NCBI GenBank assembly: GCA_001438605.1
Contig: LIDE01000002.1
Span: 17,473 to 81,472, forward strand
Reading direction: 5' to 3'
Length of the DNA stretch: 64,000 nt
Source: SAR92 bacterium BACL16 MAG-120619-bin48
GTDB taxonomy: Bacteria > Pseudomonadota > Gammaproteobacteria > Pseudomonadales > Porticoccaceae
Below are positions 37,236 to 50,281 of this stretch, piece after piece; position 1 is the stretch's first letter; each line of letters begins with the position of its first letter. The notes under the pieces are model-generated. The model searched no databases. It saw nothing but the letters and a program-made list of their open reading frames with translations, and had not been told where the DNA came from. Position numbers and translations under genes: made by a program.

Positions 37236-39065
37236 TCATTCAACGGTGACCGATTTCGCCAAGTTGCGGGGCTGATCGACGTCGGTGCCTTTTAGTAAGG
37301 CGACGTGATATGACAGCATCTGCAGTGGCAACGTGTAAATAATAGCTTCCAAGCTTTTCGGCACGTGGGGCATTGCAATAACCGTGGTGCCGGGTTCGCT
37401 GACAAACCCCGCAGCGGCGTCGGCAAAAACAAACAACTGACCGCCACGCGCACGCACTTCGTGTAGATTGGATTTTAATTTTTCCAAAAGCTGGTTGTTT
37501 GGTGCAACTGTCACCACGGGCATATCTTCGTCGACAAGTGCCAACGGCCCATGTTTTAACTCGCCCGATGGATAGGCTTCAGCGTGAATGTAGGAAATCT
37601 CTTTAAGCTTCAGGGCACCCTCTAACGCTATTGGATATTGCTCGCCGCGGCCTAGAAATAACGCGTGATTTTTATTAGCAAAGGACTCTGACACCTTTTC
37701 AATCAAGCCATCCAGCGCTAATACCTGACCACACAAGGCTGGCAACTGATGCAAGTTTTGCACAAGTTCTTTTTCAATAGCAGGGTCGAGACCTTTGTGC
37801 CGACCAAGGGCTAAGGTAAACAGCTGGAGGGCAACCAATTGTGTAGTAAACGCTTTGGTTGACGCCACACCGATCTCGGGACCCGCCATGGTCATCAACG
37901 AAATATCGGATTCACGTACCAACGATGAGTTGGCGACATTACAAATTGAGACAAATCCAAGATAGCCGCTGTCTTTCGCTTTGCGCAGCGCGGCGAGGGT
38001 GTCAGCGGTCTCCCCTGACTGTGAGATGGTAACAAAAAGGGTTCCTGCGGGAACGGGCACTGTGCGATAGCGGTATTCGCTGGCGACCTCCACTTGGCAG
38101 GGAACGCCGACGTATTCTTCGAGCCAGTATTTGGCGACTAATCCAGAATGGAAGCTAGTACCGCATGCTACAATGTGGACATGCTGAGTGAGGGCAAATA
38201 GATCTTCAGCGCGATACCCAAAAATAGCTTCGCGGATATGGTCTGCGGCGATACGCCCGGCAAGGGTGTTGGCAAGCACCGTGGGCTGTTCGAAAATTTC
38301 CTTTTGCATAAAGTGGCGATACTTGCCCTTTTCCGCAATTTGATCGGCTTCGTCAAGCTGCTGCACGTCACGACTGACTTGCTGTCCAGACTGGTCAAAA
38401 ATAGTATAAGCGGCACTGCTAATCTCAACTAAATCGCCCTCTTCAAGAAAAATAAAGCGATCTGTCACTTGGCGCAGGGCCATTTGATCGGAGGCAATGT
38501 AGTGCTCTTCGATGCCAACGCCTACTACAAGAGGGCTGCCGCTGCGGGCGCCAATGATAATGTCTGGGTGACGTTCAGAAATAACGCCCAGCGCATAGGC
38601 TCCCTCAAGACGAGTAAGGGTGTGCTGAACAGCCGTACGCAGATCGCTGTGAGTTTTGAGGTAATGATGAACAAGGTGAGCAATCACTTCTGTGTCTGTG
38701 GCCGAGACAATGGTGTAGCCCAGTCCTTTAAGCTCCGCGCGCAGTTGATCGTGGTTTTCAATAATGCCGTTGTGCACCACTGACACGCTCCCCGAATTGT
38801 GGGGATGAGAATTGACGACGCTGGGCTCACCGTGGGTTGCCCAGCGGGTGTGGGAAATGCCAACGTGGCCGGCAGCAGGGTGGCGTTCAGCCTCTTTTTC
38901 GAGTTCTACGACCTTACCTACGGTTTTCCTCGTGTGCAGTTTGTGCTGATCATCAATTATCGAAAATCCCGCAGAGTCGTAACCGCGATATTCGAGGCGA
39001 CGAAGGCCTTCGATAAGGATTTTATAGACATTTCTCTGGGCCGCGGCGCCAACAATTCCACACAT
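37236..39065 (-). CDS. glmS: Glutamine:fructose-6-phosphate aminotransferase
   Basis: Makes glucosamine-6-phosphate, the entry to UDP-GlcNAc and cell-wall synthesis. The N-terminal class II glutaminase has catalytic Cys2 ([10 protein letters not shown]) and [11 protein letters not shown]. Two SIS isomerase domains follow, with [20 protein letters not shown] and [20 protein letters not shown]. The usual C-terminus is kept as AKSVTVE. Length 609 equals E. coli. It lies 15 bp downstream of glmU on the same strand, so the pathway enzymes are co-transcribed. Confidence 0.97.
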   Translation of the reverse strand: MCGIVGAAAQRNVYKILIEGLRRLEYRGYDSAGFSIIDDQHKLHTRKTVGKVVELEKEAERHPAAGHVGISHTRWATHGEPSVVNSHPHNSGSVSVVHNGIIENHDQLRAELKGLGYTIVSATDTEVIAHLVHHYLKTHSDLRTAVQHTLTRLEGAYALGVISERHPDIIIGARSGSPLVVGVGIEEHYIASDQMALRQVTDRFIFLEEGDLVEISSAAYTIFDQSGQQVSRDVQQLDEADQIAEKGKYRHFMQKEIFEQPTVLANTLAGRIAADHIREAIFGYRAEDLFALTQHVHIVACGTSFHSGLVAKYWLEEYVGVPCQVEVASEYRYRTVPVPAGTLFVTISQSGETADTLAALRKAKDSGYLGFVSICNVANSSLVRESDISLMTMAGPEIGVASTKAFTTQLVALQLFTLALGRHKGLDPAIEKELVQNLHQLPALCGQVLALDGLIEKVSESFANKNHALFLGRGEQYPIALEGALKLKEISYIHAEAYPSGELKHGPLALVDEDMPVVTVAPNNQLLEKLKSNLHEVRARGGQLFVFADAAAGFVSEPGTTVIAMPHVPKSLEAIIYTLPLQMLSYHVALLKGTDVDQPRNLAKSVTVE

Positions 39066-39080
39066 AGTTCACTGTTCCTT

Positions 39081-40445
39081 TTATTTTTTCGTCGGCCGTT
39101 TCCAGCCAGAGATGTTCCGTTGTTTACTGCGTGCCACTGCTAAGTGGCCCGCTGGTACTTCGCTGTTGACGGTGGAGCCGGCTGCGATGAAGCCGTCAAC
39201 GCCAATTGATAGTGGCGCAATCAAGGTGCTGTTGGAGCCAACAAAGCTGTTATCGCCAATCTCGGTTTTGAATTTATTCACCCCATCATAGTTGCAGGTG
39301 ATGGTACCAGCGCCAATATTGACGTTGGCGCCGAGCTCTGCGTCGCCAACATAACTGAGGTGATTAATTTTGCTGCCCGGGCCGACAATGGCTTTTTTGG
39401 TTTCAACAAAATTGCCCACTTTGGTATCGCTACCTAGCTGAGTGCCGGGGCGCAGGCGGGCAAAAGGCCCGAGCACAGCCCGATCACCAATGGTTGCCTG
39501 CTCAATAACGGTATTGGCATTGACGGTGACGTTGTCGCCAAGGGTGCTGTTGATAATCAAACAGTTTGGACCCACAGTGACGCCGGAGCCAATGGTGACA
39601 TCGCCTTCAAACACGCAATTCACATCGATAAAATTGTCAGTGCCCGCGCTCAATGTGCCGCGCTGATCAAAGCGAGCTGGATCCGCCAAGGTCGTGCCAG
39701 ACGCCATAAGCTGCTCGGCCAGCTGCCGTTGATAGGCACGCTCTAGTGCTGCGAGTTGCTGGCGATTATTAACGCCCTCAACTTCACTGGCTGAGCTCGG
39801 TTGAACGCTGGTGACGCGACAGCCATCGCGGCGGGCGAGCGCTATGATATCGGTTAGGTAATATTCGCCTTGCGCATTGCTGTTGCCAATCATCGGCAGC
39901 CATCGCGCTAACTGTTCAGTCGTTAGCGCCATAACGCCGGTGTTCACCTCGCAGAGCTTCTGTTGCTCTGGGCTGGCATCTTTTTGTTCGACGATGGATT
40001 CTATTTGTCCATCAGCGGCACGAACGATACGGCCGTAGCCGTGGGGGTTTCCCAGTGTGACGGTGAGGAGCCCTAGACTGTTTGAGCTTACCGCTGAGAG
40101 CATTTTAGTTAGCGTTGCGGTGGTGATGAGTGGCACGTCGCCATATAGAATCACAACACTGGCGTCCTCACGCAGGTGCGGTAGGGCTGTCAGCACGGCA
40201 TGGCCGGTGCCCAACTGCTGAGTTTGCTCAACCAAAGTGACATTGCTGCTCGCATAAAGGGCGCGGACGGCGTCGCCACCATGACCCGTCACCACTATAT
40301 TGTGACAGTCGCCAAGGGCAGCGGCGGCGTCGAGAACATGGCCTAAGAGGGGTTTTCCCGCGAGCTTGTGCAGCACTTTTGGCAATGCCGATTGCATACG
40401 GGTGCCTTTGCCCGCAGCGAGAATAACAATGTCCGTTTTTGTCAT
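39081..40445 (-). CDS. glmU: Bifunctional UDP-GlcNAc pyrophosphorylase / glucosamine-1-phosphate acetyltransferase
   Basis: Catalyses the last two steps to UDP-N-acetylglucosamine. The N-terminal uridyltransferase starts VILAAGKGTRMQSALPKVLH. The C-terminal left-handed beta-helix consists of hexapeptide repeats from about residue 250 (VTIGSGVTVGPNCLIINSTL) to VARSKQRNISGW at the end. Length 454 is typical. It lies between the atp operon terminator and glmS, so its promoter is in the 40446-40581 spacer. Confidence 0.97.
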   Translation of the reverse strand: MTKTDIVILAAGKGTRMQSALPKVLHKLAGKPLLGHVLDAAAALGDCHNIVVTGHGGDAVRALYASSNVTLVEQTQQLGTGHAVLTALPHLREDASVVILYGDVPLITTATLTKMLSAVSSNSLGLLTVTLGNPHGYGRIVRAADGQIESIVEQKDASPEQQKLCEVNTGVMALTTEQLARWLPMIGNSNAQGEYYLTDIIALARRDGCRVTSVQPSSASEVEGVNNRQQLAALERAYQRQLAEQLMASGTTLADPARFDQRGTLSAGTDNFIDVNCVFEGDVTIGSGVTVGPNCLIINSTLGDNVTVNANTVIEQATIGDRAVLGPFARLRPGTQLGSDTKVGNFVETKKAIVGPGSKINHLSYVGDAELGANVNIGAGTITCNYDGVNKFKTEIGDNSFVGSNSTLIAPLSIGVDGFIAAGSTVNSEVPAGHLAVARSKQRNISGWKRPTKK

Positions 40446-40581
40446 AATTTAAGGGCTCTTTAGATCACTGAATAATAGCTACTTCGCAGCAATAATCGAC
40501 CTCACGTTACTGCCAAAGTGTCCACAACACAAGTCTTAGGAGGCCAATCTATTTGGTATTGCATAAAAAAATTTCGGCCAT

Positions 40582-40611
40582 AAAAAAAGGGCAGCAGAGC
40601 CACCCTTTTTT
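40582..40611 (-). terminator. Terminator of the atp operon
   Basis: A7GGG (40582-40591) and CCCT6 (40603-40611) form a stem with A- and T-runs on both sides, so it can act in either direction. On the minus strand it lies 14 bp after the atpC stop and ends in a U-run. Confidence 0.85.
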
Positions 40612-40624
40612 AATGTTTGGCCCA

Positions 40625-41050
40625 TTAACCGCCAAGCTTTTTACGAAGTTGTGAGATTGTGCGCAGTTGAGCAGTGGCTTCCGCTAACATTGCCGCAGCT
40701 TTGGAGTACTCAATTTCTCCCGACTGGTTGGCAAGGGCGTGCTCTGCAGATTTAACCGCTTCAGCAGCCGCGGCCTCGTCTAGATCGTTAGCGCGAACCG
40801 CAGTATCAGCCAAAATGGAGACCATATTGGGCTGTACTTCTAAGTAGCCACCAGAGAGGTAGTAGATCTCTTCTTCGCCATTTTGCTTTATCAAGCGGAC
40901 GGGGCCCGGCTTGAGATCGCTCAGCAGTGGGGCGTGACCCGCAGTGACACCGAGCTCTCCGAGTGACCCTGTGGCGACAACCATCTCAATCAAACCAGAG
41001 AAGATTGATTCGTCCGCACTTACGATGTCGCAATGAACTGTCATAGCCAT
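40625..41050 (-). CDS. atpC: ATP synthase epsilon subunit
   Basis: Central-stalk subunit that regulates the F1 motor. N-terminal beta-sandwich starts [19 protein letters not shown] and includes [18 protein letters not shown]. The two-helix C-terminal domain ends in [11 protein letters not shown]. Length 141 is normal. Last gene of the nine-gene atp operon, followed by a terminator. Confidence 0.96.
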   Translation of the reverse strand: MAMTVHCDIVSADESIFSGLIEMVVATGSLGELGVTAGHAPLLSDLKPGPVRLIKQNGEEEIYYLSGGYLEVQPNMVSILADTAVRANDLDEAAAAEAVKSAEHALANQSGEIEYSKAAAMLAEATAQLRTISQLRKKLGG

Positions 41051-41074
41051 AATTATACTGCCTGCTTCCTGGTA

Positions 41075-42514
<1,440 letters not shown>

Positions 42515-43375
42515 TTATACAGCAGCAGCGCCGCTTACAATTTCCGACAGCTCTTGGGTAATCGCTGCCTGACGGGCCTTGTTATAAAGCAGTTTCAATT
42601 CGTCGATCATTTCACCGGCGTTATCTGTCGCACTTTTCATCGCGAGCATTCGCGCAGCTTGCTCACAGGCCTTATTTTCCACCAAACCCTGATAAACCTG
42701 TGATTCGGTATAGCGAATCAGCAGGCCGTCGAGCAGTTCTTTGGCGTCGGGCTCGTAAATATAGTCCCAGTGATGGGAAAGCTTGCTATCGGTGCTTGGC
42801 TTCAATGGCAACAGTTGCTCAACCGTGGGTTGCTGCGTCATGGTGTTAACAAACACGTTGTTGACGACAAACAAGCGATCGATACGCCCTGCGTCGTAGG
42901 CGTCTAACATCACTTTCACGCAACCAATAAGGTCGCTGGCGCTCGGCTCATCGCCCACGTCTTTAATCGCTGCGACGATGTTGCCGCCAACGCTATTAAA
43001 GAATCCGCTGGCTTTGTTGCCCACCGCGCAAATGTCGATCTCAACGCCTTGGTCAGACAGCGCTTTCATGGAGCGCAAAGCTGCTTTGAAGAGGTTTATA
43101 TTCAAACCACCGCAGAGCCCACGATCCGTCGATATCACTATAAAACCAACACGCTTGATTTCGCGCTGTTCCAAATATTGGTGCTTGTACTCAGACACTG
43201 CATTGGCGATATGGCTGACCACATCGCGGATGCGAATGGCATAGGGTTTTCCCAATGCCATGCGATCTTGAGCGCGGCGCATCTTGCTTGCAGCAACCAT
43301 TTCCATGGCTCTGGTAATTTTCTGCGTGCTGCCAATACTAGCAATTTTCGTTCTAACTTCTTTTCCGATTGCCAT
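42515..43375 (-). CDS. atpG: ATP synthase gamma subunit
   Basis: Rotor shaft of F1. The N-terminal helix starts [20 protein letters not shown] and continues with [14 protein letters not shown]. The C-terminal helix ends [20 protein letters not shown], with the conserved terminal motif for contact with the alpha-beta ring. Length 286 is normal. Confidence 0.97.
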   Translation of the reverse strand: MAIGKEVRTKIASIGSTQKITRAMEMVAASKMRRAQDRMALGKPYAIRIRDVVSHIANAVSEYKHQYLEQREIKRVGFIVISTDRGLCGGLNINLFKAALRSMKALSDQGVEIDICAVGNKASGFFNSVGGNIVAAIKDVGDEPSASDLIGCVKVMLDAYDAGRIDRLFVVNNVFVNTMTQQPTVEQLLPLKPSTDSKLSHHWDYIYEPDAKELLDGLLIRYTESQVYQGLVENKACEQAARMLAMKSATDNAGEMIDELKLLYNKARQAAITQELSEIVSGAAAV

Positions 43376-43398
43376 TTCTTATGCCTGCCTAAAGTGAC

Positions 43399-44943
43399 TT
43401 ACCAAGTTTGAGTGGAAACAAACTTATCCAGTGCAGCTTTAAATCCGGCGGCTATATCGTCGTTGTAGCTACCAGAATCGTTGATTTGCTTCATTAAGTC
43501 GCTGTGTTCTGCCTTCATGTAGGAGAGCACTGCCGCTTCGAAGTCACCGATTTTGTTCACTTCAACAGTTTTCAAGTAGCCATTGTCTGCCGCGTAAAGC
43601 ATAAGACCCAGTTCCGCGATGCTTTGCGGTGAGTACTGCTTTTGCTTCATCAATTCAGTAACGCGCTGACCGTGATCTAGCTGAGCCTTTGTGGCCTCAT
43701 CCAAATCAGAGGCAAACTGGGAGAATGCCGCCAGTTCGCGATACTGTGCCAGCGCTGTACGAATACCGCCCGACAGCTTTTTAATGATCTTAGTCTGAGC
43801 CGCACCACCCACACGAGACACCGATACACCGGCGTTCATGGCTGGGCGAACGCCCGCGTTGAACATGTCAGCTTCAAGGAAGATCTGGCCGTCGGTGATC
43901 GAGATCACGTTAGTTGGTACGAACGCAGATACGTCACCTGCCTGAGTCTCAATAACCGGAAGCGCAGTCAATGAACCTGTCTTGCCTTTCACTTCGCCGT
44001 TAGTAAACTTCTCGACGTAGTTGGGGTTGACGCGTGCCGCGCGCTCGAGCAAGCGTGAGTGCAAATAGAATACGTCGCCTGGGTAGGCTTCACGTCCAGG
44101 TGGACGCTTCAAGAGCAGGGAGATCTGACGGTAAGCCCAAGCTTGCTTGGTTAAATCGTCATAGATAATCAGTGCGTCTTGACCGCGATCGCGGTAATAC
44201 TCACCCATGGTGCAACCAGCAAACGGTGCGAGGTACTGCATGGCCGCTGGATCAGAGGCGGTTGCCGCTACCACAATGGTGTGTTCCATCGCGCCATGCT
44301 CTTCAAGCTTGCGCACAACGGCGGCAACAGAAGAGGCTTTTTGACCGATGGCTACGTAGATACATTTAATGCCAGAGCCTTTCTGATTGATAATCGCGTC
44401 AACTGCAATCGCGGTTTTACCAATCTGGCGATCGCCAATAATCAACTCGCGCTGACCACGGCCAATCGGCACCATCGCATCAATGGCTTTCAAGCCAATC
44501 TGCACGGGCTGGTCAACGGACTGACGATCGATTACGCCGGGTGCTACTTTTTCCAGCGGGTCGGTCAGGGCAGCGTTAATAGCACCTTTGCCGTCGATCG
44601 GGTTACCCAGTGCGTCAACAACGCGACCTTCTAACTCTGGACCTACGGGAACTTCCAACACGCGACCGGTACAGCGCGCTTTTTGTCCTTCTGCAAGTGT
44701 CTGGTAGTCACCCAATACCACGGCGCCAACTGAATCGCGCTCAAGGTTTAGTGCCATACCGTATACACCGCCGTCGAACTCAATCATTTCGCCGTACATA
44801 ACGTCAGCGAGACCGTGAATACGAATGATACCGTCGGATACGGATACAATGGTGCCCTCATTTTGGGCTTCGGACGAAACGTTAAGATTGTCGATGCGAC
44901 TCTTAATGATTTCGCTAATTTCTGATGGATTCAGTTGCTGCAT
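43399..44943 (-). CDS. atpA: ATP synthase alpha subunit
   Basis: Non-catalytic nucleotide-binding subunit of F1. It begins [20 protein letters not shown]. The P-loop lies in [20 protein letters not shown] (about 169-188) and the arginine-finger region in [19 protein letters not shown]. Length 514 is normal. It follows atpH by 17 bp in the operon. Confidence 0.98.
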   Translation of the reverse strand: MQQLNPSEISEIIKSRIDNLNVSSEAQNEGTIVSVSDGIIRIHGLADVMYGEMIEFDGGVYGMALNLERDSVGAVVLGDYQTLAEGQKARCTGRVLEVPVGPELEGRVVDALGNPIDGKGAINAALTDPLEKVAPGVIDRQSVDQPVQIGLKAIDAMVPIGRGQRELIIGDRQIGKTAIAVDAIINQKGSGIKCIYVAIGQKASSVAAVVRKLEEHGAMEHTIVVAATASDPAAMQYLAPFAGCTMGEYYRDRGQDALIIYDDLTKQAWAYRQISLLLKRPPGREAYPGDVFYLHSRLLERAARVNPNYVEKFTNGEVKGKTGSLTALPVIETQAGDVSAFVPTNVISITDGQIFLEADMFNAGVRPAMNAGVSVSRVGGAAQTKIIKKLSGGIRTALAQYRELAAFSQFASDLDEATKAQLDHGQRVTELMKQKQYSPQSIAELGLMLYAADNGYLKTVEVNKIGDFEAAVLSYMKAEHSDLMKQINDSGSYNDDIAAGFKAALDKFVSTQTW

Positions 44944-44960
44944 GCTTGGGCCTCAAATCC

Positions 44961-45497
44961 TTAGGAGTGTAATGACTCGGCGAGTTTGGCCAAACGGCCA
45001 CGAATAGATCCGTCAATGACGGTATCCCCGGCGCGTATGACCGCACCACCCAGCAAGCTCTTATCTAAACGAACTTGCATGTTTACTTTACGTTCTAGTT
45101 TTGCACTCAGTGCGTCACTGAGTTGCTGCTGCTGATCGTCGGTTAGAAGTTGTGCTGAAATCACTTCAACATCAATCGCTTTCTCTCGATTGGCTTTTAA
45201 AATTTCGAACTGTCTAGAAATTTCTGGCAGTAACTGTAACCTGCGGTGCTCGGAGAGCACGGCCAAAAAGTTTTGACCGGCTGCACTCAGCGCGTCGCCG
45301 CAAATTTCAACCAACACAGCTGCCTGCTGCTTTGCAGTATAAGTAGGAGAGGCCAACAATTTGACGACGTTGGGCTGTTCTGCAACAGCGCCCGCAATCG
45401 CTAAACTATCGGACCAACCCTGCAGCTGCCCAGCCTGATCGGCATATTCAAACGCCGCTTTAGCATAGGGTCGAGCCAATGTGCTCAATTCTGCCAT
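44961..45497 (-). CDS. atpH: ATP synthase delta subunit
   Basis: Peripheral-stalk subunit capping F1. Begins MAELSTLARPYAKAAFEYAD, the family-typical N-terminus, and ends with LDKSLLGGAVIRAGDTVIDG before the final helix. Length 178 matches E. coli (177). Lies between atpF and atpA. Confidence 0.96.
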   Translation of the reverse strand: MAELSTLARPYAKAAFEYADQAGQLQGWSDSLAIAGAVAEQPNVVKLLASPTYTAKQQAAVLVEICGDALSAAGQNFLAVLSEHRRLQLLPEISRQFEILKANREKAIDVEVISAQLLTDDQQQQLSDALSAKLERKVNMQVRLDKSLLGGAVIRAGDTVIDGSIRGRLAKLAESLHS

Positions 45498-45509
45498 GTT
45501 TAACCTCGG

Positions 45510-45980
45510 TTACAGCTGGGCTGCTAAATTATCAACCAACGCGCGGTGAGCTTTGTCATCGATGGCGTGGCCAAGAACTTTCTCGGCGCCAGCGAGAGCA
45601 AGACCTGCCACAGAGGCACGCAACTCTTCTTTTGCACGATTAATTTCTTGCTCAATCTCTGCTTCAGCGGCCACTTTTATACGGTCACCTTCAGCACGAG
45701 CCTGATTTTTGGCCTCGTCAACAATCTGACTAGCACGCTTGTTAGCTTGATCAATAATGCCAGCCGCTTCCTGCTTAGCTTCTTTCATCTGGTCCGTTGC
45801 TTTGTTCTGGGCCAGCTCAAGATCTCGCAGAGCGCGGTCAGCCGCATCAAGACCATCGGCGATTTTTTTCTGTCGCGCTTCCATTGCATCAATAATGACG
45901 GGCCACACGAACTTCATGCAGAACCACACAAAGAATGCGAACGTCACCATCTGACCAAAAAGCGTTAGATTAATATTCAC
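45510..45980 (-). CDS. atpF: ATP synthase subunit b
   Basis: Peripheral-stalk membrane subunit. One N-terminal membrane helix (about 5-25; [20 protein letters not shown]) is followed by a long charged coiled coil rich in Ala, Glu, Lys and Gln. Length 156 equals E. coli. It starts with GTG, with GAGG seven bases upstream. Confidence 0.96.
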   Translation of the reverse strand: MNINLTLFGQMVTFAFFVWFCMKFVWPVIIDAMEARQKKIADGLDAADRALRDLELAQNKATDQMKEAKQEAAGIIDQANKRASQIVDEAKNQARAEGDRIKVAAEAEIEQEINRAKEELRASVAGLALAGAEKVLGHAIDDKAHRALVDNLAAQL

Positions 45981-46027
45981 GCCATTACCTCATTAAAGAA
46001 TGGATTAAATTTTCGCCTGCTAAATTG

Positions 46028-46282
<255 letters not shown>

Positions 46283-46308
46283 TCAGTCGTTAAAATTAAT
46301 AATAAAAA

Positions 46309-47340
<1,032 letters not shown>

Positions 47341-47387
47341 TCAACTGGTTAACGCTTGACTATGTTCAAGCTGAATCTTATACGGCA

Positions 47388-47759
47388 CTAGCGTCTAAAC
47401 AGTCTCACTACTGAGACAAACTGTACCAAAATCATTACAACAAACGAGATAAACAAGGCGCCAGCACTAAGCGGCCTGACCATTAAAAACACGGTGACAA
47501 ACAATACCGCGGTTAAAACGACCTTACCTGTTTCTCCCCAGTACATTGCGCGAACAATGGACTGAACATTTCTGGCTCCGACGTAGCGGAAGGCCTGTCG
47601 CGTAAACCACGCTTGGGGGCAGATTTGGATTAATCCACCAAGCAGAGCCGAGTACGCCAGCACGGGATTCCACCATTGCAAAAGCGCACAGCCACTTAGC
47701 AACACTGCTATTTGGTGGAGCGCAACGCGTTTAACAGGTGGGATTGGGATGGTCGTCAT
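47388..47759 (-). CDS. atpI: ATP synthase accessory protein AtpI
   Basis: Small membrane protein encoded first in atp operons and implicated in c-ring assembly. Four hydrophobic segments fit the AtpI/UncI family. The frame is open to 47888, but residues before MTTIPIPPVKRVALHQIAVL are hydrophilic and untypical. The ATG at 47759 gives 123 residues, close to E. coli AtpI (126). First gene of the operon, so its promoter lies between it and parB. Confidence 0.85.
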   Translation of the reverse strand: MTTIPIPPVKRVALHQIAVLLSGCALLQWWNPVLAYSALLGGLIQICPQAWFTRQAFRYVGARNVQSIVRAMYWGETGKVVLTAVLFVTVFLMVRPLSAGALFISFVVMILVQFVSVVRLFRR

Positions 47760-47912
47760 ACTGCCTTTGCCACTCCCTTTCTTCCGGCCCTGCGGATCGA
47801 GCTCAAAGGCTGTCTCCGACGGGTGGGCATTATAGGTATAGTGATGGTGATATTCAACACGCGAGATGCCTATATGTAAGATATTCACCGACCGGGTGCC
47901 GCAAGTGGTACA

Positions 47913-48797
47913 TTATTTCAGATGGGCGAGAATTCCATCGAGCTCATCAACACTGTTGTACTTAAATACAAGCTTGCCCGCGCCCTTGGCTGTGTGCTGA
48001 ATCGAGACTGGAACACCGATTTTTTCCGAGATCTCATCTTCCAAGCGTTTTATATCTGGCGTGCTCGGTGCCAATGCCGCAGGTTTTGACGAGGTACCTA
48101 ATTGCAACTTTTTAACCAGAACCTCGGTTTGACGCACGGTTAAGCTATCGCCAACCACGGTGCGCGCAGCATTGACTTGCACCGCCCCCTCGAGCGCCAA
48201 CAGACATTTAGCATGGCCAAGCTCAAGGTCGCCACGTTCGAGCAGCTTTTGCACTTCATTCTCAAGAGAGGCAAGTCGCATTAAATTGGTTACCGCAGAG
48301 CGCGACTTGCCAACCGCGTCGGCGACTTGCTGCTGTGTTAACTGAAATTCTTGCTGCAGACGCAAGAGAGCGAGGCACTCTTCCATCGCATTTAGGTCTT
48401 CACGCTGAATATTCTCAATCAGCGCCATGGCAATAGCGGCTTCGTCTGAAACGTCGCGAATAATGACTGGGACGTTATCAAGGCCTGCTTGCTGCGCGGC
48501 ACGCCAGCGGCGCTCGCCGGCAATGATCTCGTACTGATCCTGTCCAATGCTGCGCACAACCAGCGGCTGCATAACACCCTGAGCGCGAATTGAACTTGCC
48601 AGCTCTTCTAGCGCTTCGGCATTGATGTCGCGACGCGGCTGATATTTTCCGCGCTGCAAAAATTCAACGGGAAGTTGGCGTAAAACACCTTCTGAGGGAC
48701 TATTGGAAGCCTCTAACCCATCATTGATATCAGTGTCATCACCCATTCCTAGCAGTGCGTCCAATCCTTTTCCGAGGCTTTGTCTTTTTGTGGCCAT
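47913..48797 (-). CDS. parB: Chromosome partitioning protein ParB (Spo0J)
   Basis: Centromere-binding CTPase that loads at parS and spreads around the origin. The N-terminal CTP domain includes GKYQPRRDI and IIAGERRWRAAQQAGL. The helix-turn-helix lies in LTQQQVADAVGKSRSAVTNL, and a C-terminal dimerisation domain ends the protein. The frame is open to 48887, but the ATG at 48797 gives the typical start MATKRQSLGKGLDALLG and a 4-bp gap to parA. Length 294 is normal. Two candidate parS sites lie in recF. Confidence 0.95.
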   Translation of the reverse strand: MATKRQSLGKGLDALLGMGDDTDINDGLEASNSPSEGVLRQLPVEFLQRGKYQPRRDINAEALEELASSIRAQGVMQPLVVRSIGQDQYEIIAGERRWRAAQQAGLDNVPVIIRDVSDEAAIAMALIENIQREDLNAMEECLALLRLQQEFQLTQQQVADAVGKSRSAVTNLMRLASLENEVQKLLERGDLELGHAKCLLALEGAVQVNAARTVVGDSLTVRQTEVLVKKLQLGTSSKPAALAPSTPDIKRLEDEISEKIGVPVSIQHTAKGAGKLVFKYNSVDELDGILAHLK

Positions 48798-48801
48798 AAT
48801 T

Positions 48802-49605
48802 TTATGCTTCCCCATTCTCGGGTTTATCTTGTTCTCGCTTTTCTTTCGCTTGACGGAGTATTTCGCCGGCCAACGCCAAGTAGGCAATAGACCCTTTTGA
48901 GTTTCTGTCGTAAACCAAGGCTGGCAGGCCGTGGCTGGGCGCCTCGGCGAGTCTAATGTTGCGCGGAATGCTCACTCGATACACACGACTGCCAAAATAT
49001 TTACGTAATTGCGCCGACACTGCGTTAGTCAAACTGCTGCGCGGATCGTACATGGTGCGCAGAATACCTTCGATACACAAATTAGGGTTAATTAGCTTGG
49101 CAATTTGCTTAATGGTGTTATTCAGTGCAGACAACCCCTCCAGAGCATAATACTCGCACTGCATCGGAATAATCACCCCGTCGCTGGCGACCAGAGCATT
49201 TACTGTGAGCATATTGAGAGAGGGAGGGCAGTCAATAATCACGTAATCGTAGTTGGCGGCAACGCGCTTCAAGGCATGGCGGAGGCGGGTTTCGCGCCCA
49301 ATTTCCTGCATAAGCTCCACTTCTGCAGCAACCAGATCGCCATTGGCCGGCAGGAGCTGAAAGCGGCCTTTTTCACAGGTAACAATGGCATCCTCAATCT
49401 GCGCTTTCTCTGTCAACACATGATAGATGCTGGTTTTACAGCGATGTTTATCAATGCCAGCACCCATGGTTGCATTGCCTTGCGGATCGATATCGACCAA
49501 CAAAACCCGTTGTTTATAGGCAGCGAGGGATGCAGCAAGATTGACGCTGGTAGTCGTTTTACCAACACCACCTTTTTGGTTTGCGATGGAGAGAATGCGT
49601 GGCAC
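48802..49605 (-). CDS. parA: Chromosome partitioning ATPase ParA (Soj)
   Basis: Deviant Walker-type ATPase that moves ParB-parS complexes. P-loop IANQKGGVGKTTTSVNLAAS (about 7-26) with the signature first Lys, then VLLVDIDPQGNATMGAG and YVIIDCPPSLNMLTVNAL. It starts with GTG at 49605, with AAGG upstream. Length 267 is normal. It lies 4 bp after rsmG and 4 bp before parB, one operon with mnmG-rsmG. Confidence 0.95.
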   Translation of the reverse strand: MPRILSIANQKGGVGKTTTSVNLAASLAAYKQRVLLVDIDPQGNATMGAGIDKHRCKTSIYHVLTEKAQIEDAIVTCEKGRFQLLPANGDLVAAEVELMQEIGRETRLRHALKRVAANYDYVIIDCPPSLNMLTVNALVASDGVIIPMQCEYYALEGLSALNNTIKQIAKLINPNLCIEGILRTMYDPRSSLTNAVSAQLRKYFGSRVYRVSIPRNIRLAEAPSHGLPALVYDRNSKGSIAYLALAGEILRQAKEKREQDKPENGEA

Positions 49606-49609
49606 TTAT

Positions 49610-50281
49610 CTAGCCTTCCTGTAAAACCGTTAGCCCGCTTAACGGGCGAATAATTAGCAAATGACGTTCCGCGTCAACGCCAGGCACTTGTAAAGGATGT
49701 GCGGCTTCGACCTTATAGTCTTTACTTAAATCACTCAACTCTGAATTCGGTAACTTGCCCTTCATAGCATAGAAAAATCCGTCGTCTTTCACTAAATGCT
49801 GGCATTTATCGACCATATCAACCACAGAGGTGAACGCTCGACTCAACACAACATCGTATTTTTCTGGTGGAACAAACTGTTCAACACGCGCTTTCACTTC
49901 AGTCAGGTTGAGCAGCCGAAGCTGTGTACGGGCATGGAACAAAAATCGCGTTTTTTTGCCATTACTGTCGAGCAAGGTAAAGCGTTTGTCTGGGCACATA
50001 ATGGCCAGCGGAATGCCTGGGAGCCCAGCGCCCGTGCCAACATCGATGAAATTCTGACCTTGTAAATAGGGCAGCACTGCCAAACTGTCGAGCAAATGTA
50101 AGGCAATCATCTGTCGGGGATCACGAATGGCAGTCAGGTTATAAGCGTTATTCCAGGTGACCAGAAGATCAATGTAACGCAATAAAAGGGCGGTTTGCTC
50201 AGTTGATGCCTCAATACCTAGTTGCGCCATGCCATCACAGAGCAGCTTTTTTTGCTCAACAGCCTTGGCGCTAGGCGACAT
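49610..50281 (-). CDS. rsmG: 16S rRNA m7G527 methyltransferase (GidB)
   Basis: Methylates G527 of 16S rRNA, the change whose loss gives low-level streptomycin resistance. SAM site [20 protein letters not shown] and [13 protein letters not shown] are clear, followed by [17 protein letters not shown]. Length 223 is normal. It overlaps mnmG by 11 bp, and the usual mnmG-rsmG-parA-parB order is kept. Confidence 0.95.
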   Translation of the reverse strand: MSPSAKAVEQKKLLCDGMAQLGIEASTEQTALLLRYIDLLVTWNNAYNLTAIRDPRQMIALHLLDSLAVLPYLQGQNFIDVGTGAGLPGIPLAIMCPDKRFTLLDSNGKKTRFLFHARTQLRLLNLTEVKARVEQFVPPEKYDVVLSRAFTSVVDMVDKCQHLVKDDGFFYAMKGKLPNSELSDLSKDYKVEAAHPLQVPGVDAERHLLIIRPLSGLTVLQEG